From contig CM049314.1 in the NCBI GenBank assembly GCA_026874595.1, positions 69,206,300 to 69,270,299 on the forward strand: DNA of 64,000 nucleotides, given 5' to 3'. Below the pieces are notes generated by a model that had not been told where the DNA came from, searched no databases, and saw nothing but the letters and a program-made list of their open reading frames with translations. Shown here in pieces: positions 23,908-39,868 of this stretch (within the stretch, counting starts at the first letter, position 1; each line of letters begins with the position of its first letter). Made by a program: the position numbers and the translations under genes. This DNA comes from Sipunculus nudus (lineage: Eukaryota; Annelida; Sipuncula; Golfingiida; Sipunculidae).

Positions 23908-25164
23908 CTTTCCTGAAATAGGATAACATTAAATCTTAAATACAAGCTGAAAACTGGTAAATAGTGCACATGGCTAAAGTGCTAATGAATGCCTTTGAAT
24001 ACTCAATATTTGTTTCTCACCATGTACCTCACAGGTACATGATATCACTGTTGTCTCAGACTTGCCTTACTTGATTTACGTGCGTTTAAATTTTGTTTCT
24101 TATTTTAGCTGTATTTACAGTATAAGTAATTTGCCGCCCGATGAGGGCTTTATTGATAAAGAAATAACCTAGGTTTTATATCTACAAACTAGTTTACATA
24201 AACGTGCATACGCTTCTTATGTTTATGTATGCTTTACATCTGAAGCACTGAGCTGCGTTTACGTTTTGTGTAAATAAAATATGACTCTCCTGTTTACAAA
24301 TAGATTTTATGGAAAAGATGCACTAGTTATTTTGTGGTTGTTATTCCAGTCAAAAATGTTGCGGTTATAAGTTGAGAATTGTTGTTGTTATCAGTGAGGC
24401 AGTGGCAATGTACTGACAATAACAGAAAGACCCGCAAGATGGCGCATGATAAATGATTTTTCGATTTGTGTATGTACAAGTACAATTCTGTTCGTCAATT
24501 GAGAAGCGCGATCTCACTAGAAAGCCTTGAGGAGAATAAGCCCTCCTAACGGATCCCAGACGTTAAAGAGGTTATTTTAACGTCTCTAGTGAAGAGGGAA
24601 GACTTTAACTGTGTACAAGTGGACTGTACAGCTATTAACCAGTATGTATCATTATTTAGTGACATGAGTAACAATCACCAGTTGTTTGAACAACACGCTG
24701 CGTTGATGTAATGGACTGGTATATAGTCCCCTGTTAAACTTAACATACATACCGGCCGCTGACATCCTGAATCCTAAATACAAAAATATAAAGAACTAAC
24801 TTGTATAAGTTGTTTCAGGTTTCGCAAGGTTAATCAAGCTGGAAGGCGTTTTCATGCAGCGAGGTACTGATATCTTACCGTGATTGAAATATGAATGTAT
24901 CTAGGTCGTTCGATAAGTAGGTCATTTCTGCAAAACGTGGCTCACGTGATGATTTTATCTGTGTTCATAGTCCACTTGGGATCGTTTACACAAACACACA
25001 CACACGCATATACATATATATGTGTAGGTGTGTGTATTTGTGTAATGCTTTCTGACACTTTGTTGATACTTGGGTATATAAAGGCCAAACATGAACGAAT
25101 CGTGACGTCATGGGGATACCCCTTATTGTGATACAAAGAGTCGGAGAAGTTTGTTTTTGCTGTT
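23908..25164. repeat. upstream flank of TRIM unit D
   Basis: This matches flanks of the other units: GACCCGCAAGATGGCGCATG near 24431, and AGGTCATTTCTGCAAAACG with TCACGTGA at 24942-24949 (compare 3645-3652 and 17677-17682). A (CA)/(TA) tract lies near 24990-25030. No coding region is supported. Confidence 0.6.
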
Positions 25165-25525
25165 TGCAGAAGAGGGGGTTCCTAAGACACTACACATGCA
25201 TACCTTTCCTCTGACAATATGAAATATATATTGAAACGTATGAAAAAAATAGAAAAGCATCCTTCCTCACTGATGTCTGAGAAAAAAAACGCATTAAAAC
25301 AGTATGTTTTTCACTTATTTTGAACTAATAAAAATTGTCGTGCTAGATGTCTCGTCATAGGCAATGTTGAGTAATTGATACTATTTTGTTGGTGATATCC
25401 ATTATATAGGGTATTCATTACAAGTCCTATGTCTTTGCCAAGATTAAATGGTGGCGCCACTTTGGTCGATTCTAATAAATAAGCCAATGTTAAGAAATGA
25501 CTAACAATCTCCCGTGTTATTCTGA
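25165..25525. repeat. array repeat R2, copy 3
   Basis: Long blocks are nearly identical to 19880-20180, including TGTCTGAGAAAAAAAACGC and AATGGTGGCGCCAC followed by GGTCGATTCTAATAAA. Confidence 0.7.
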
Positions 25526-29980
<4,455 letters not shown>

Positions 29981-29984
29981 GCGA

Positions 29985-30205
29985 TATTCCTAGTGTCGAA
30001 CCACTCCTGTTGGCCCTGGCTGTACAACATCACCATTGCTGGGTCGCAACATCGAGGAATGGCGCACTCGCTTGTAAGTAAACCACGATTGTTAGGCACA
30101 GTCTCCCCATTGAGCCTCCACACCGCTCACCCTGGTTGGGGGCCGACCGAGAAAATCTCACCTCCTCATCTGAGATACGGACTCACTATTTACCGGCGTT
30201 GAGCT
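29985..30205. repeat. dispersed repeat R4, copy 1
   Basis: GCGCACTCGCTTGTAAGTAA and AGGCACAGTCTCCCCATTGA correspond to blocks at 58170-58245. The element ends are not defined. Confidence 0.4.
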
Positions 30206-30429
30206 CTACCCCTATATTATGGAAGCCCGAAGCTAATACAAAGCATATCGATGTATTAACATGTATTTTCTACTAACACGTATTTTTATTTTAACTCAAA
30301 TGTATCAACAGTTATTAATTCTAACATTCAAGTTTTTCTTTTCAATTTATTACACAAGGGAGTTCTAAAATGAAAAGACTATCTGAATATTGTCAATCAT
30401 AACAACTTCCTCGTTGGCAATCCCTACTG

Positions 30430-32307
30430 ATGTGCTTCCCATTTCTTCTTTCTCAGTCCTTCAGACTATCCAAGAACATTGCGACTGCTGATGACTTGAA
30501 CTTGCTCGTTGCTTGTTTGATTTGACGGAAGAGAAGAACAGAGGGGAGTCCCCGTCAATTGGACTGTCAACATGGTTTCTGTCTTAAATGTCTGGCGGAT
30601 ACTAATACGTTGTTAAAGGATAACTTTATACAGTGCCCAGTTTGCTGGCAGAAGACACCTTTGCCTGAAGCTGGTATAACTGGACTTCTTGTGGACAGCA
30701 AAGTATGCATCGCAGATAAGGCTCTTCAAGCGTGGAAGAGAGCATACACATGTGTAATGTGTATGTACAAAGGAGTTGCAAAAGCGGCATGTGCGCAGTG
30801 TTCCGACTGTGATATTAGACTTTGTACTGACTGTGTAACCACCCATACAAGTGTCGATAAATTTTCGGGCCATCTGATTATCACTCACCTTTGTAAAATG
30901 CACATTCGTGTTTTCACTCACGCATGTATAACATGTCAGACTGGTCTTTGCTTCGAATGTGTGTTGTCAGAGTTTCATGAAGACCATGACATATGTCCAA
31001 TCACCGAGGTCACAGAGAAAATAGCGGCTTTGGTGACTTCAAGGCAAACCTTGCTTGCTGCGGAAATAGCAGAAAATGACAAAATGATAAAATCTACTAT
31101 GGAACGAGCATTTATTGTTCTTAAAACGAGGCGAAAAGAAACAGAAGAAAAACTTGATCAATACAAGAAGAAACTGTTCGCTGCCATTACTGCTTCAATG
31201 GATAAACGTGAAGAGGACTTTCACAAAGCAACATCAAAAGCAATTCAGTTGCAAAATGAGGCATCCTCACATGCAACAAACTGTCTTAATGAGTTACGGA
31301 TTCTACAGCAGGGTGATAAGTTGTCTCTGTTAGATAAGCTATCTTTAAGCGCTTATGATACGTTTCATTCAATGAACACACTGAGGAAGACTAAAGCAGC
31401 TCAGGTCGGAATTCCTTAAATTCACCACGATACATGCGATATAAGGGAAGACTCGGAGATGAAAAGCGTTCAGTTTTCTATGACACTTGGATCTGTAGTA
31501 CCTGACGTATCAGAAGGTTGCAAACACACACCTGAGAAAATGTTTCATCTTACAAAGTTACAATTCAATGACAAAGAATTTCTAGACCTATGGTCAGTTA
31601 CTGCATTGACCGGCCGGAGAGCTTTATTTGCCGACAGTTCCTCTGATTTTGCATTTTCAGTGAATGAAAGAGGTGACGTTTTGAAAATGCACCATTCGCT
31701 CAATGGGGTTCACTTTCGAGGATCGACTTTCCACAATGGTAATGTATACATAGGAGACCGGGCAGGCCGTAAAGTGACTGTTTTTACCAAAGAGCAGGAT
31801 CTGTCTATTCCCCTTCAACCCAATATATCATGTGTTTCTGATTTGGTCGTAGACCAAAACACCATAATTTTTGTCCATAATGGGAACAGACTTCTAAAAT
31901 ATTCGATTGAAGGAAACCTGATAAAGGAGTTAGCCCGTGGGAAGTTCATGTATGTCACTGTTGCGGTGTTTGCTTCTTCGGGTAAAGTTTACCTCGTGTC
32001 CGATTACGGAAAGGGTCAGTTACACGTGTATAGACCGGATGGAAGTCTCATCAGAACCATCGGCGAACGCGGAAATGGTGATGGGCAGTTAAAAGGCATT
32101 CGGGGTATAGCAGTATTACCCAATGGAAACATCTTGGTAGCAGACTATGTGTTACACAGAATATCCGAGTTCACGTATGACGGTAAATTTGTCCGCCACA
32201 TTCTCACAGAGAAGGAAGGTCTGAAAGAACCATTTGGTCTGAGCATTTCCTTTCCTTATTTGTGGATTGCTGGTTGTAATAAGGCAATGCTATACAAGTG
32301 GAAGTAA
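30430..32307 (+). pseudogene. TRIM-NHL copy E: frame open except for two in-frame stops
   Basis: From ATG 30430 one frame of 625 codons encodes a complete TRIM-NHL protein. RING: C29, TGA at codon 32 (30523-30525), C46, H48, C51, C54, C69, C72. B-box 1 is about 108-148 and B-box 2 is 155-186 (C155, H158, C166, C169, C174, C177, H183, H186). A coiled coil spans about 195-320 (QYKKKLFAAITASMDKREED), followed by a linker and then NHL repeats to residue 625 (RTIGERGNGDGQLKGIRGIA, LPNGNILVADYVLHRISEF). The second stop, TAA 31417-31419 (codon 330), is in the linker. There are no frameshifts. A pyrimidine-rich stretch ending CAG near 30456 could be a splice acceptor, in which case the start lies upstream. 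Divergence from copies A-D suggests an older paralogue. It is either a young pseudogene, a sequence with base errors, or a gene expressed as separate RBCC and NHL parts. Confidence 0.85.
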
Positions 32308-32326
32308 GGGTATTTTGTTTATGCTG

Positions 32327-32332
32327 AATAAA
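32327..32332 (+). promoter_or_regulatory. poly(A) signal AATAAA of TRIM-NHL copy E
   Basis: A canonical AATAAA lies 20 nt after the stop codon (32305-32307) of copy E on the same strand. The position fits a very short 3' UTR. Confidence 0.55.
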
Positions 32333-32339
32333 TCTATAT

Positions 32340-33271
32340 TGATGAACCCAAATCGACAAGGACTGTGTATAAATTATCCGGTGATATGTTGTCTATAGGA
32401 ATCATAAGAATGTCTGTTAATGATCCATTTTGTACTCTTCATAAAACAGATGTTGCACATAATTATTACAGCTGCGTTAGAAACCATAGGAAGGTTATTG
32501 TCCGGTGGAAAAGATATTTTATATGCATAGTTTCCAACATATATGATAAATGTCAGGAACCTAAAAGTAGCATGGAGGTCATTACATATTCACTCTGTGT
32601 AGAATTAAAAAACGTATATGTGACTCCCATGTTAATATATTACATTTCGAGTCCCCATGTTCCTTATTTAATATATTAACAGATATGAAATACCTAATAA
32701 TTGGACATTACAATATTAATACCTGATGCAGTTAAGAATTATGACTACTCAGGATGTTGCATGGCTCCGACCTTACATTCATAACGAAATAGTTTCGCTT
32801 CATAACTGATGTACAGAAGTATTTGGGAACATAAATTATTATCTCCCTTGCTCTTTCAATGTAAATTAATCCTATATAAAATGTTATGGATATATGTCTG
32901 GGTATTCAATTGTAAATTCAATTATCCTGTGATTCGGTTTTATTAATTTGACGAGTTTTTTGTATAAATTGTAAATTCGTTATGTGTTAGGAGTTCATTA
33001 ATGATGTCAACACCCAGATTCTTTTAACTGTCAAACCACCTGGGTGAACCCATGCACAATCAGTCCACTTATAGATACACAGGGCTCCAACAACCAACAG
33101 TTCCTCGCTGGAGTATACTCGCCCACATCTCGAGGCAGAGTTCACGCAACATGCACAGACTGTTCTTTCTGGGTTTAGAATCAATGTCTTTCAAAGCTGA
33201 TGTTTCCTGCAATCATCCAGTTCTGGGTCACTGAATATGCTTCCACAGAGCGATATCAAGTACCTCTACAG
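32340..33271. other. non-coding DNA
   Basis: The small frames in this stretch have no domain, no composition bias typical of coding sequence and no splice context. Confidence 0.5.
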
Positions 33272-33705
33272 ATACGGTGGTTGGCTTCATATTCGCGAGG
33301 CTGAAATTTCGCGATTTTTCAATTTTTAATGTTTCGTGAGGGTTTCATTTTCGCGATCTCACCAGAACCCAAATATTTGGTAAAGCCATACATATGTGTG
33401 TTATAAAATAAGAATAAGTCATCAGTTTGTGATATTTTTTCCTCATATAACGATGGGCCCGAACACAAAGCACAGGTAGTTTAGTTCAAATTAAGGGGAA
33501 CGTTTTCCCTATACCTGCATGGATGTAACTTATTATAACAATTCTCATCGTTCTAATCTATTCCCATACAAATACTGGCTACATTAATTAAGAAGGACGT
33601 ACTCCATTGGCCAATTATTCCCGAGGGTTTCATTTTCGCGATTATTTCCCATTCGCGAATTTCGCGAAATTAAAACCCTTGCAAACAAAAAGGCAACCAC
33701 AGTAT
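33272..33705. mobile_element. TCGCGA-rich MITE, copy 1
   Basis: A 434-bp element running from ATACGGTGGTTGGCTTCATA to CAACCACAGTAT. Its two ends are imperfect inverted repeats of about 40 bp containing TTCGCGA motifs (left end: ATTCGCGAGGCTGAAATTTC; right end reversed: GGGTTTTAATTTCGCGAAAT). It has no coding capacity. The outer TA pair on each side is consistent with a TA target site. The second copy, inverted, is at 40088-40523. Confidence 0.8.
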
Positions 33706-35568
33706 GCGTTTAAATAAAGTCCTCGGTCTTTTCCTGGAAGCGCTCACAACAGGTATAAATCGCTAGATTTCCAGTCCGTCGGCAAAATGCGATACTCGCT
33801 CTGAAGTCCGTTATGTAGTAATCACCGTGGCCTTAATCAGACACCGACTATCTACGCTTATGGGCATCATCTCTCAGCTGTCTACATTCTGTTGCACGCA
33901 GACCTGCCCCTAGAAAGCAAACATCGTCAGACTACACCAAACTGTCGCTCTGATCGGGCAATTGTAGCAAATATCTTCTTAATCACATCTCATGTATTCT
34001 TGCTGACGTCACAAGTCTGTACAATCACCACTCCCTATTTTGCCGACTGCCAATTATTACATGTACATGAATTTTTATATGGACACGCCTCATGAGACAA
34101 AAACGCTTTGAAAACCAAACTAAACAGGTGCTCATCCCTTGAAGTCTACAACAAACAGTCGTTACTATATAGATCGCCTAAGAGAGATAGGTCAGTAAAC
34201 TGTACTGATTAAACTGTACTGAAATTAACATCAAATGAGACACGTTTGCTCCTTAACCAAAACTCTCACGCAATTATCATAACATGATACTCCATATTAA
34301 TGTAAAATAAGTTATTATAAAACAATCAGCTAGTTATACTACCTACTTGAATATACAATACAATAACTAAGTCACAGTCCTCCGGTGGCATTCATGCTGT
34401 GAAGTCATGTGTCTTCTTTGCATACAAACGTTTAAGCACAAACGTTGAATAGGATGCAGTGTTGAATGGCAAATCTTAATATTTTTGGAATATTGACTGG
34501 CTGAAATGTCGGCAAATGCCTATACCTGTCAGAGGATTTTCTAAAATAACAACTTCTTTTCTGTTCATATCATTGGAATATTTAATTCATTATTATAATA
34601 AGTTTGTTAAATGGACCATTATGTGTTAATAGGAATATAAGTTTGATAAAAAAAAATACTATATGTAAAACGGAACCATTGTCAGTGTTATATATATATT
34701 GGTCATGTCATTAGATTGTTTTATTGTGAATCATTTAATGAATGATGTAAAGAAATGAAATAACAAGATATCACAATAAGTAAACTGAAGGTTTTGGCAT
34801 AAATATATTAAATTTACTTATTATTATATCTACCCCAGTATATATAGCTAATATATCAGGATAACCTAAAATCGCCCACACGAGTGTTTTGCAGAAAATA
34901 TACAAGGAAATAGGACAGACTGGTGACAAGAAAAAACAGCTGACAATAATTCGAGATTGAGCCGTCCTGTCCATTGAAACTTTTCTAGTTTTCACTACTT
35001 GCAATAGGAAAATGTACTAGTGAGAATGCACTCCTATTGAGTACTTTACCACCTTTTGACATATTATAGGACTTGTATGCTGTAAAATGAAGTCATATGT
35101 AATCAGTTGCATGAACTATGAACGTTTTTGTTTATCAATGTATTGAATATGTTGTTTATCACGTCATTCTGTCAAAAACGCTGTGGGGAATAAACGTGAT
35201 GAAATTGAAGACCGCGTTTTCGTGAGGTTCGCCTCACGTTATTCCGTGTTCATCTACGGTCCAGCTACTGCAGATCCTTATGACCTACCGTAGAAGATCA
35301 CAAATTGGCCCCGTTTTTTTTTCCCAGTATTCCTTATGTTCTAGCTACGGTACTGTTATTATTAAATAACGTTTACCTACGGTAGTGTCTAGGAAGCCTC
35401 ACGGTAACTGCGTTCAGCCACGTTTTCACCACAGCATCCTTCGATAATGTGTCATGTTCTGGGATGACAAGAGGATTAGCCTTAGCCAAGCTGAATCAGT
35501 TTCATCCAGGATGCTAAGAAGTGCACAAGTATATAAAGGGGGTAATGCTCTGTCCCGTTCTCTTTTAA
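33706..35568. other. non-coding DNA
   Basis: No gene is recognised. A perfect 7-bp stem with a TTCG loop lies at 35221-35238, inside a larger imperfect palindrome (35187-35246). Confidence 0.5.
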
Positions 35569-35573
35569 CATTT

Positions 35574-35771
35574 CAGAAGCGGATCCAGGGGGGGGGGTCC
35601 AGGGGGTCCGGACCCGCCTTTTTTACCCGAAGCAACCTTTTTTAAGGGGTTTTAGACGTAATTTTGCTGCCTGGACCCCCCTTTTCCAGACGTGATGACC
35701 TTTTTTTAAGAACTTTCATTAGTCCTCCTGGGTTGGACCCCCCCTTTTCCTAAATCCTGGATCCGCCCCTG
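35574..35771. mobile_element. hAT-like GGATCCGC MITE, copy 1
   Basis: A 198-bp element with inverted ends CAGAAGCGGATCCAGG and (reversed) CAGGGGCGGATCCAGG. CATTTCA is repeated directly at 35569-35575 and 35772-35778, consistent with a 7-8 bp target-site duplication. The interior has G/C runs and TTTTTT-rich blocks. It has no coding capacity, and the assignment to hAT is by termini and duplication length. Confidence 0.75.
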
Positions 35772-35859
35772 CATTTCAAAGAAATCGTGGACCTCTTAAA
35801 CACGACCCATGTTCATACACGGTGTCCATCGGCAAAGGTCAACTCCTATCCAGTCCTTC

Positions 35860-36025
35860 CACGACCTTTCAGAACGTGGTGAGCCGTAGACGGAACGTGG
35901 TTGAGACCCAGGCTAAAATGTGGAGGAAACCGGGGGACCTGAGAAATACTTAGGACGGGTTATTTCCACCCACTCTTATAGTAACGACGGGGATCGAACG
36001 ACTTTCCAGGTCCATGCATATACAA
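35860..36025. repeat. SINE-like dispersed repeat
   Basis: ATGTGGAGGAAACCGGGGGA and GACGGGGATCGAACGACTTT resemble a repeat common in molluscan genomes. Read on the minus strand, GTTCGATCCCC matches a tRNA-type B box. A related patch (TTTCTCCGGGTCCTGTGGCT) is near 41010. The element ends are not defined. Confidence 0.4.
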
Positions 36026-36956
36026 CTCTTTGGTCTGGTAGTATTAAATCAACCACAAATATATTTGAACATCTGATATAAAGATACACGATTTTAAATG
36101 GTATGTTATGTCAGGCATTTGTATCAGGAATATTCTTTTATACTTAAAACACTATGATATATATATGTCATATGACTTTTTTTTAATCACAGTCACATTC
36201 GAAAAATAAAAGACATAAATCATATTATAGGTTTGATAATTTATATAACAATGGCAATATGTAACTACAACGCTATAAACAGTAATTTAACGTATTCCTT
36301 GTGTCGTTCATTGTCTCTTCAATAATATCCTACATTAAATATTACGGAACTGATATAAGCATTATCGCATATACATTATATATCATGGAAGGTGTTCATT
36401 TTTTTGTGCCGCGGGTATAGATTAAGTTCAACCTGAAAAAAAGGTGTCTCTGTCTTTAAGTGGTTAGCGTCTCGCATGAGACTTAAAAAAAAGAGGGGTT
36501 CTTATCTAACAGTGACATGTGTTGGGGGTTGACGGACTTTCACAGAGCAAAAAAATGGGACATTAAAGGGATATAGCTGTTGTTTTCTGTTATGGGCTGT
36601 GTCCAGCCTCACTAGGGCATGGGTAGTTTCAGTACTAGGAGACTAGAAATGACAGGTTGTGTGATTATCAGCGCCGGCCTGTCCGGGAGGGACCGTTGGT
36701 GTCCAAACCAGAGTTGGCTAGCCTAGCTAGGATATCCTGCGGGACAATTGTAATCCCCGAATCTGACAGAAATCTGTCATACAAGGACGTCCCCCAAGGG
36801 CTCCAAGTTATGATATGAGTCAGTAAGAAAAGGTTAATGCATTAGAAATGGAGGCGATTAACTGATTTAAAAAAAAATCTTTTTTAAGTTCGCACACAAA
36901 TGGTGGATTATGTAATATTGTCAATGTTATGTGTATTATATATATATGAATAAATA

Positions 36957-37004
<48 letters not shown>

Positions 37005-37020
37005 TATATGAACAACTATG

Positions 37021-37215
37021 TACAGTGGGACCCCGCCTAGCGACCACCCCTCAACTGCGACCACCTTTACCATTACGACCACTTTCTTGTCCCGAATATA
37101 AGGCCAGAGTAACTGATATAAAATACTTTAGTATATGAATAACTAGGTACAGTAGGACCCGCCATATGACAACCCCAAAAATGCAAACTCCTAAATTTCG
37201 ACATCTTTTTTCATT
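37021..37215. repeat. pogo/Tigger-like terminal sequence, present twice
   Basis: TACAGTGGGACCCCGCC begins at 37021 and TACAGTAGGACCCGCC at 37148. Both follow TATGAA(C/T)AACTA(T/G)G, so this is a direct duplication of about 127 bp. Termini of the form TA-CAGTNGGACC are typical of pogo/Tigger-type Tc1/mariner elements. No internal transposase or opposite terminus is seen. Confidence 0.5.
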
Positions 37216-39720
37216 CCCCAAGGAGAATGTAAGATTTAACTATAATATATATATTGTATTAATAATAGTTTTTTTTTACCTCTACAAAGCACGATTTGAC
37301 ATAAATCTGTTTAAAAATCAGACTAATTAGCTGAGAGGGTTACATGTGATATCCATATATAAAATGATATACTTTTGCAAGGAAATGTTATATACGCCTA
37401 GCCATATCCGCCAGCAGGGTGTGCGTTCCTTTTGGTGTGTGTGTTTTCACAACACAACTAATGTAATCATGAACGATATCCCATGAAATATGCATGACAG
37501 CTCTGGAATGGGCCAGTAAACAACCGATTAGATTTTGGTGTGGGTCCGGCTTATGATCCGGATACAGGAAGGACGTCTAGGAATATTAACAAATGGGCAG
37601 TAGCATATGCCGGATGAACATGGTAATGGGCCGAATAAGTGAATGCAAACCCTTGTTGGGGAACACACACACACCAGTGTACCTGGGAATATTGGCAAGT
37701 ATAGTTGTTGGGTTAAGTGACTTTTGACTTCAAGTCATGATGCAAAGGTCCTCTTTTGCATAGAACCTTAGGGTCATAGAAATAAATTTATCCAAAGACA
37801 CAAGTTAGATCTCCCTTAGTATGTAAAATATATGCAAATTATTCAAAATGGCCGCCAGAAATACTCCAAACCCCATATGCTTGCTTCTGTTGCAGATATA
37901 ATGACAAATTTTGTGTCAAAATACACATTTTTGTGGTCAAGGAATCCAATGAAATAGGTTTCAAGATTGAGAAAACAGTAGGTTTCTCCTTACCATGAAA
38001 ATCTGGGGTAAAACAGGCACATTTCATAAAATATCAATGATTTCCTTCCATCATGGTAATTAACCTTAAACACTTCTTATCTATGTGCTTGGCATTGGGC
38101 GGTATTAAGCAGTTTAAATAGATCCTGGAGACACATCTCACTGAAATCAATCATCAATCGACATATATAGAGCATAAAACCACAGCAAATTTAATGCATT
38201 AACTAGAGGACTGCTGGTACGTGGCACTTACTAAATCAGTGTTTAGGCAGTACAACAGGGCCATGGTATTACAAGCACCAATATACAGTTTGTTCGTTAT
38301 TTAAGAATCACCAAATGAAATATCCGTATTCGTGATCTTGCGTAAAAAAATACGCACACGGTTGAATAAACCCACACAGGATGCTCTATTACCAGCAAAA
38401 CTACATAAGGCCTGTATTGGGTTTCTCCACATGTTCTGTCAGTTCATTTCATACATTATCTTGGTAATACGGTAGATAGTGACCCTTCTCGACATGCATG
38501 GGATTAACTTGGCAAAAAAACAGAGTACCAGTACACAGGAATGGAAAGACATTCCTGTAACAGAACTCTTGCCAACTGTAGTTTCTTCCCAGTATCTAAC
38601 ATTTTGATTCGACAGAATGTTTTGCTTGAAACAAATCTTATCTATCTCATGATGGCCAGTCCTTGATAGTACATGATCAAAGCCAAAAGCACAAAAGTCA
38701 TCAGTCGTTGACACTCTTGGTTTTTATGCATCGATCACCAGTTAGTTATAGGGTTTTATAGGGAAATACACGTATCCTGAAAACCGTGTTCGTATTTCTA
38801 TTTTTTTTTTTTTTTACAAGTTACGTCAGGTAACTGAAGAAATCAGATGTCTTATGTTTTATTGTGGATAAAATGATTGTTGAAGTAATGAAGTAATTGT
38901 ATTCATCCTACCTTGGAATTATGGGAACAGTATGCAAATTTCAATAAAGTTAAGTATCATCATGAAATCTTTAATCATATCCGATTAGTATTGTATTATA
39001 TTTCTTTATAAGTTCTTGTTTGTTATCTTGATAAAGACAGGGGAGCAATTAAATAGCAGTGTATATGTACCCGATGTTTGCGATTCACTGCATACATAGC
39101 ATAAAACCACAACATAATGGTAAACATTTTTGTATTATGTGGAGAAATAATTATATAAAATTATAATCATGCTTATAATTATGATCAGATATAATTTAAT
39201 TGAACATAAGAACACGCTTCCAGAATCTTGCCTATGAAAGTTTCCGAATTTACTACCATGTCCTGGAATACAGTATCTGGTTAATACCCCATAAAACCAT
39301 ACGTATTGCATGGCTTAAATAAGTTTTTTTGTCACAGAGCACACAGAGGAATTAGCAGGCGTACGTAGTGGACATGAGAATTTCTTTATTGCCAACAAAA
39401 GATTATCGTCTGCTAGAGCTTCAATGTACAACTTTCAGGTTCTGTGCGATATAACCATCACATAATCATTTAAGATGTGCATTTGATGAAATGGAAGCAC
39501 ATATTTCACAGAATCTAGCATTCTGGATAATGAAGTCCATTTCACGAATCACATTAGTAAAAGTTCCTTATGCACAGAAAGGCAGTACTACTATCAGAGT
39601 TTTCACAGGACAGTCACAAGTTGATAAACTTGGCCAAACATAACTTGTTTGCAGACCTAGTTAAACTGCATTTGAGAAAGTAAGTATACTTCTGAAGCCT
39701 AATCCTCAAACCTCTGACAG

Positions 39721-39868
39721 CAGGGGCGGATCTAGGATTTAGGAAAAAAAGGGGGGGGGGTCCAAACCAAGAGGACTAATGAAAATCCTAAAAAAAGGTC
39801 ATCAGATCAGAAAAAGGGGGGTCCGGAACCCTTGGACCCCCCCCCCCCCCCCCTTGGATCCGCTTCTG
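39721..39868. mobile_element. hAT-like GGATCCGC MITE, copy 2 (inverted relative to copy 1)
   Basis: A 148-bp element from CAGGGGCGGATCTAGG to TTGGATCCGCTTCTG. TGACAG is repeated directly at 39715-39720 and 39869-39874. Its sequence is collinear with the reverse complement of 35574-35771, including GAGGACTAATGAAA, minus an internal segment. The long C run near 39837-39853 is inside the element. Confidence 0.75.

Noticed and set aside
30086-30355. possible tRNA or small RNA gene in the GC-richer patch upstream of copy E
   Set aside because: No cloverleaf with A and B boxes could be formed. The patch matches repeat R4 at 58100-58330.
30430-32307. copy E as a confirmed selenoprotein or readthrough gene
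   Set aside because: Two different stop codons interrupt it and no SECIS could be demonstrated by eye, so simple pseudogenisation is more likely.
36450-36560. tRNA-like A box (TTAAGTGGTTAGCG)
   Set aside because: No B box at the right distance and no acceptor stem.
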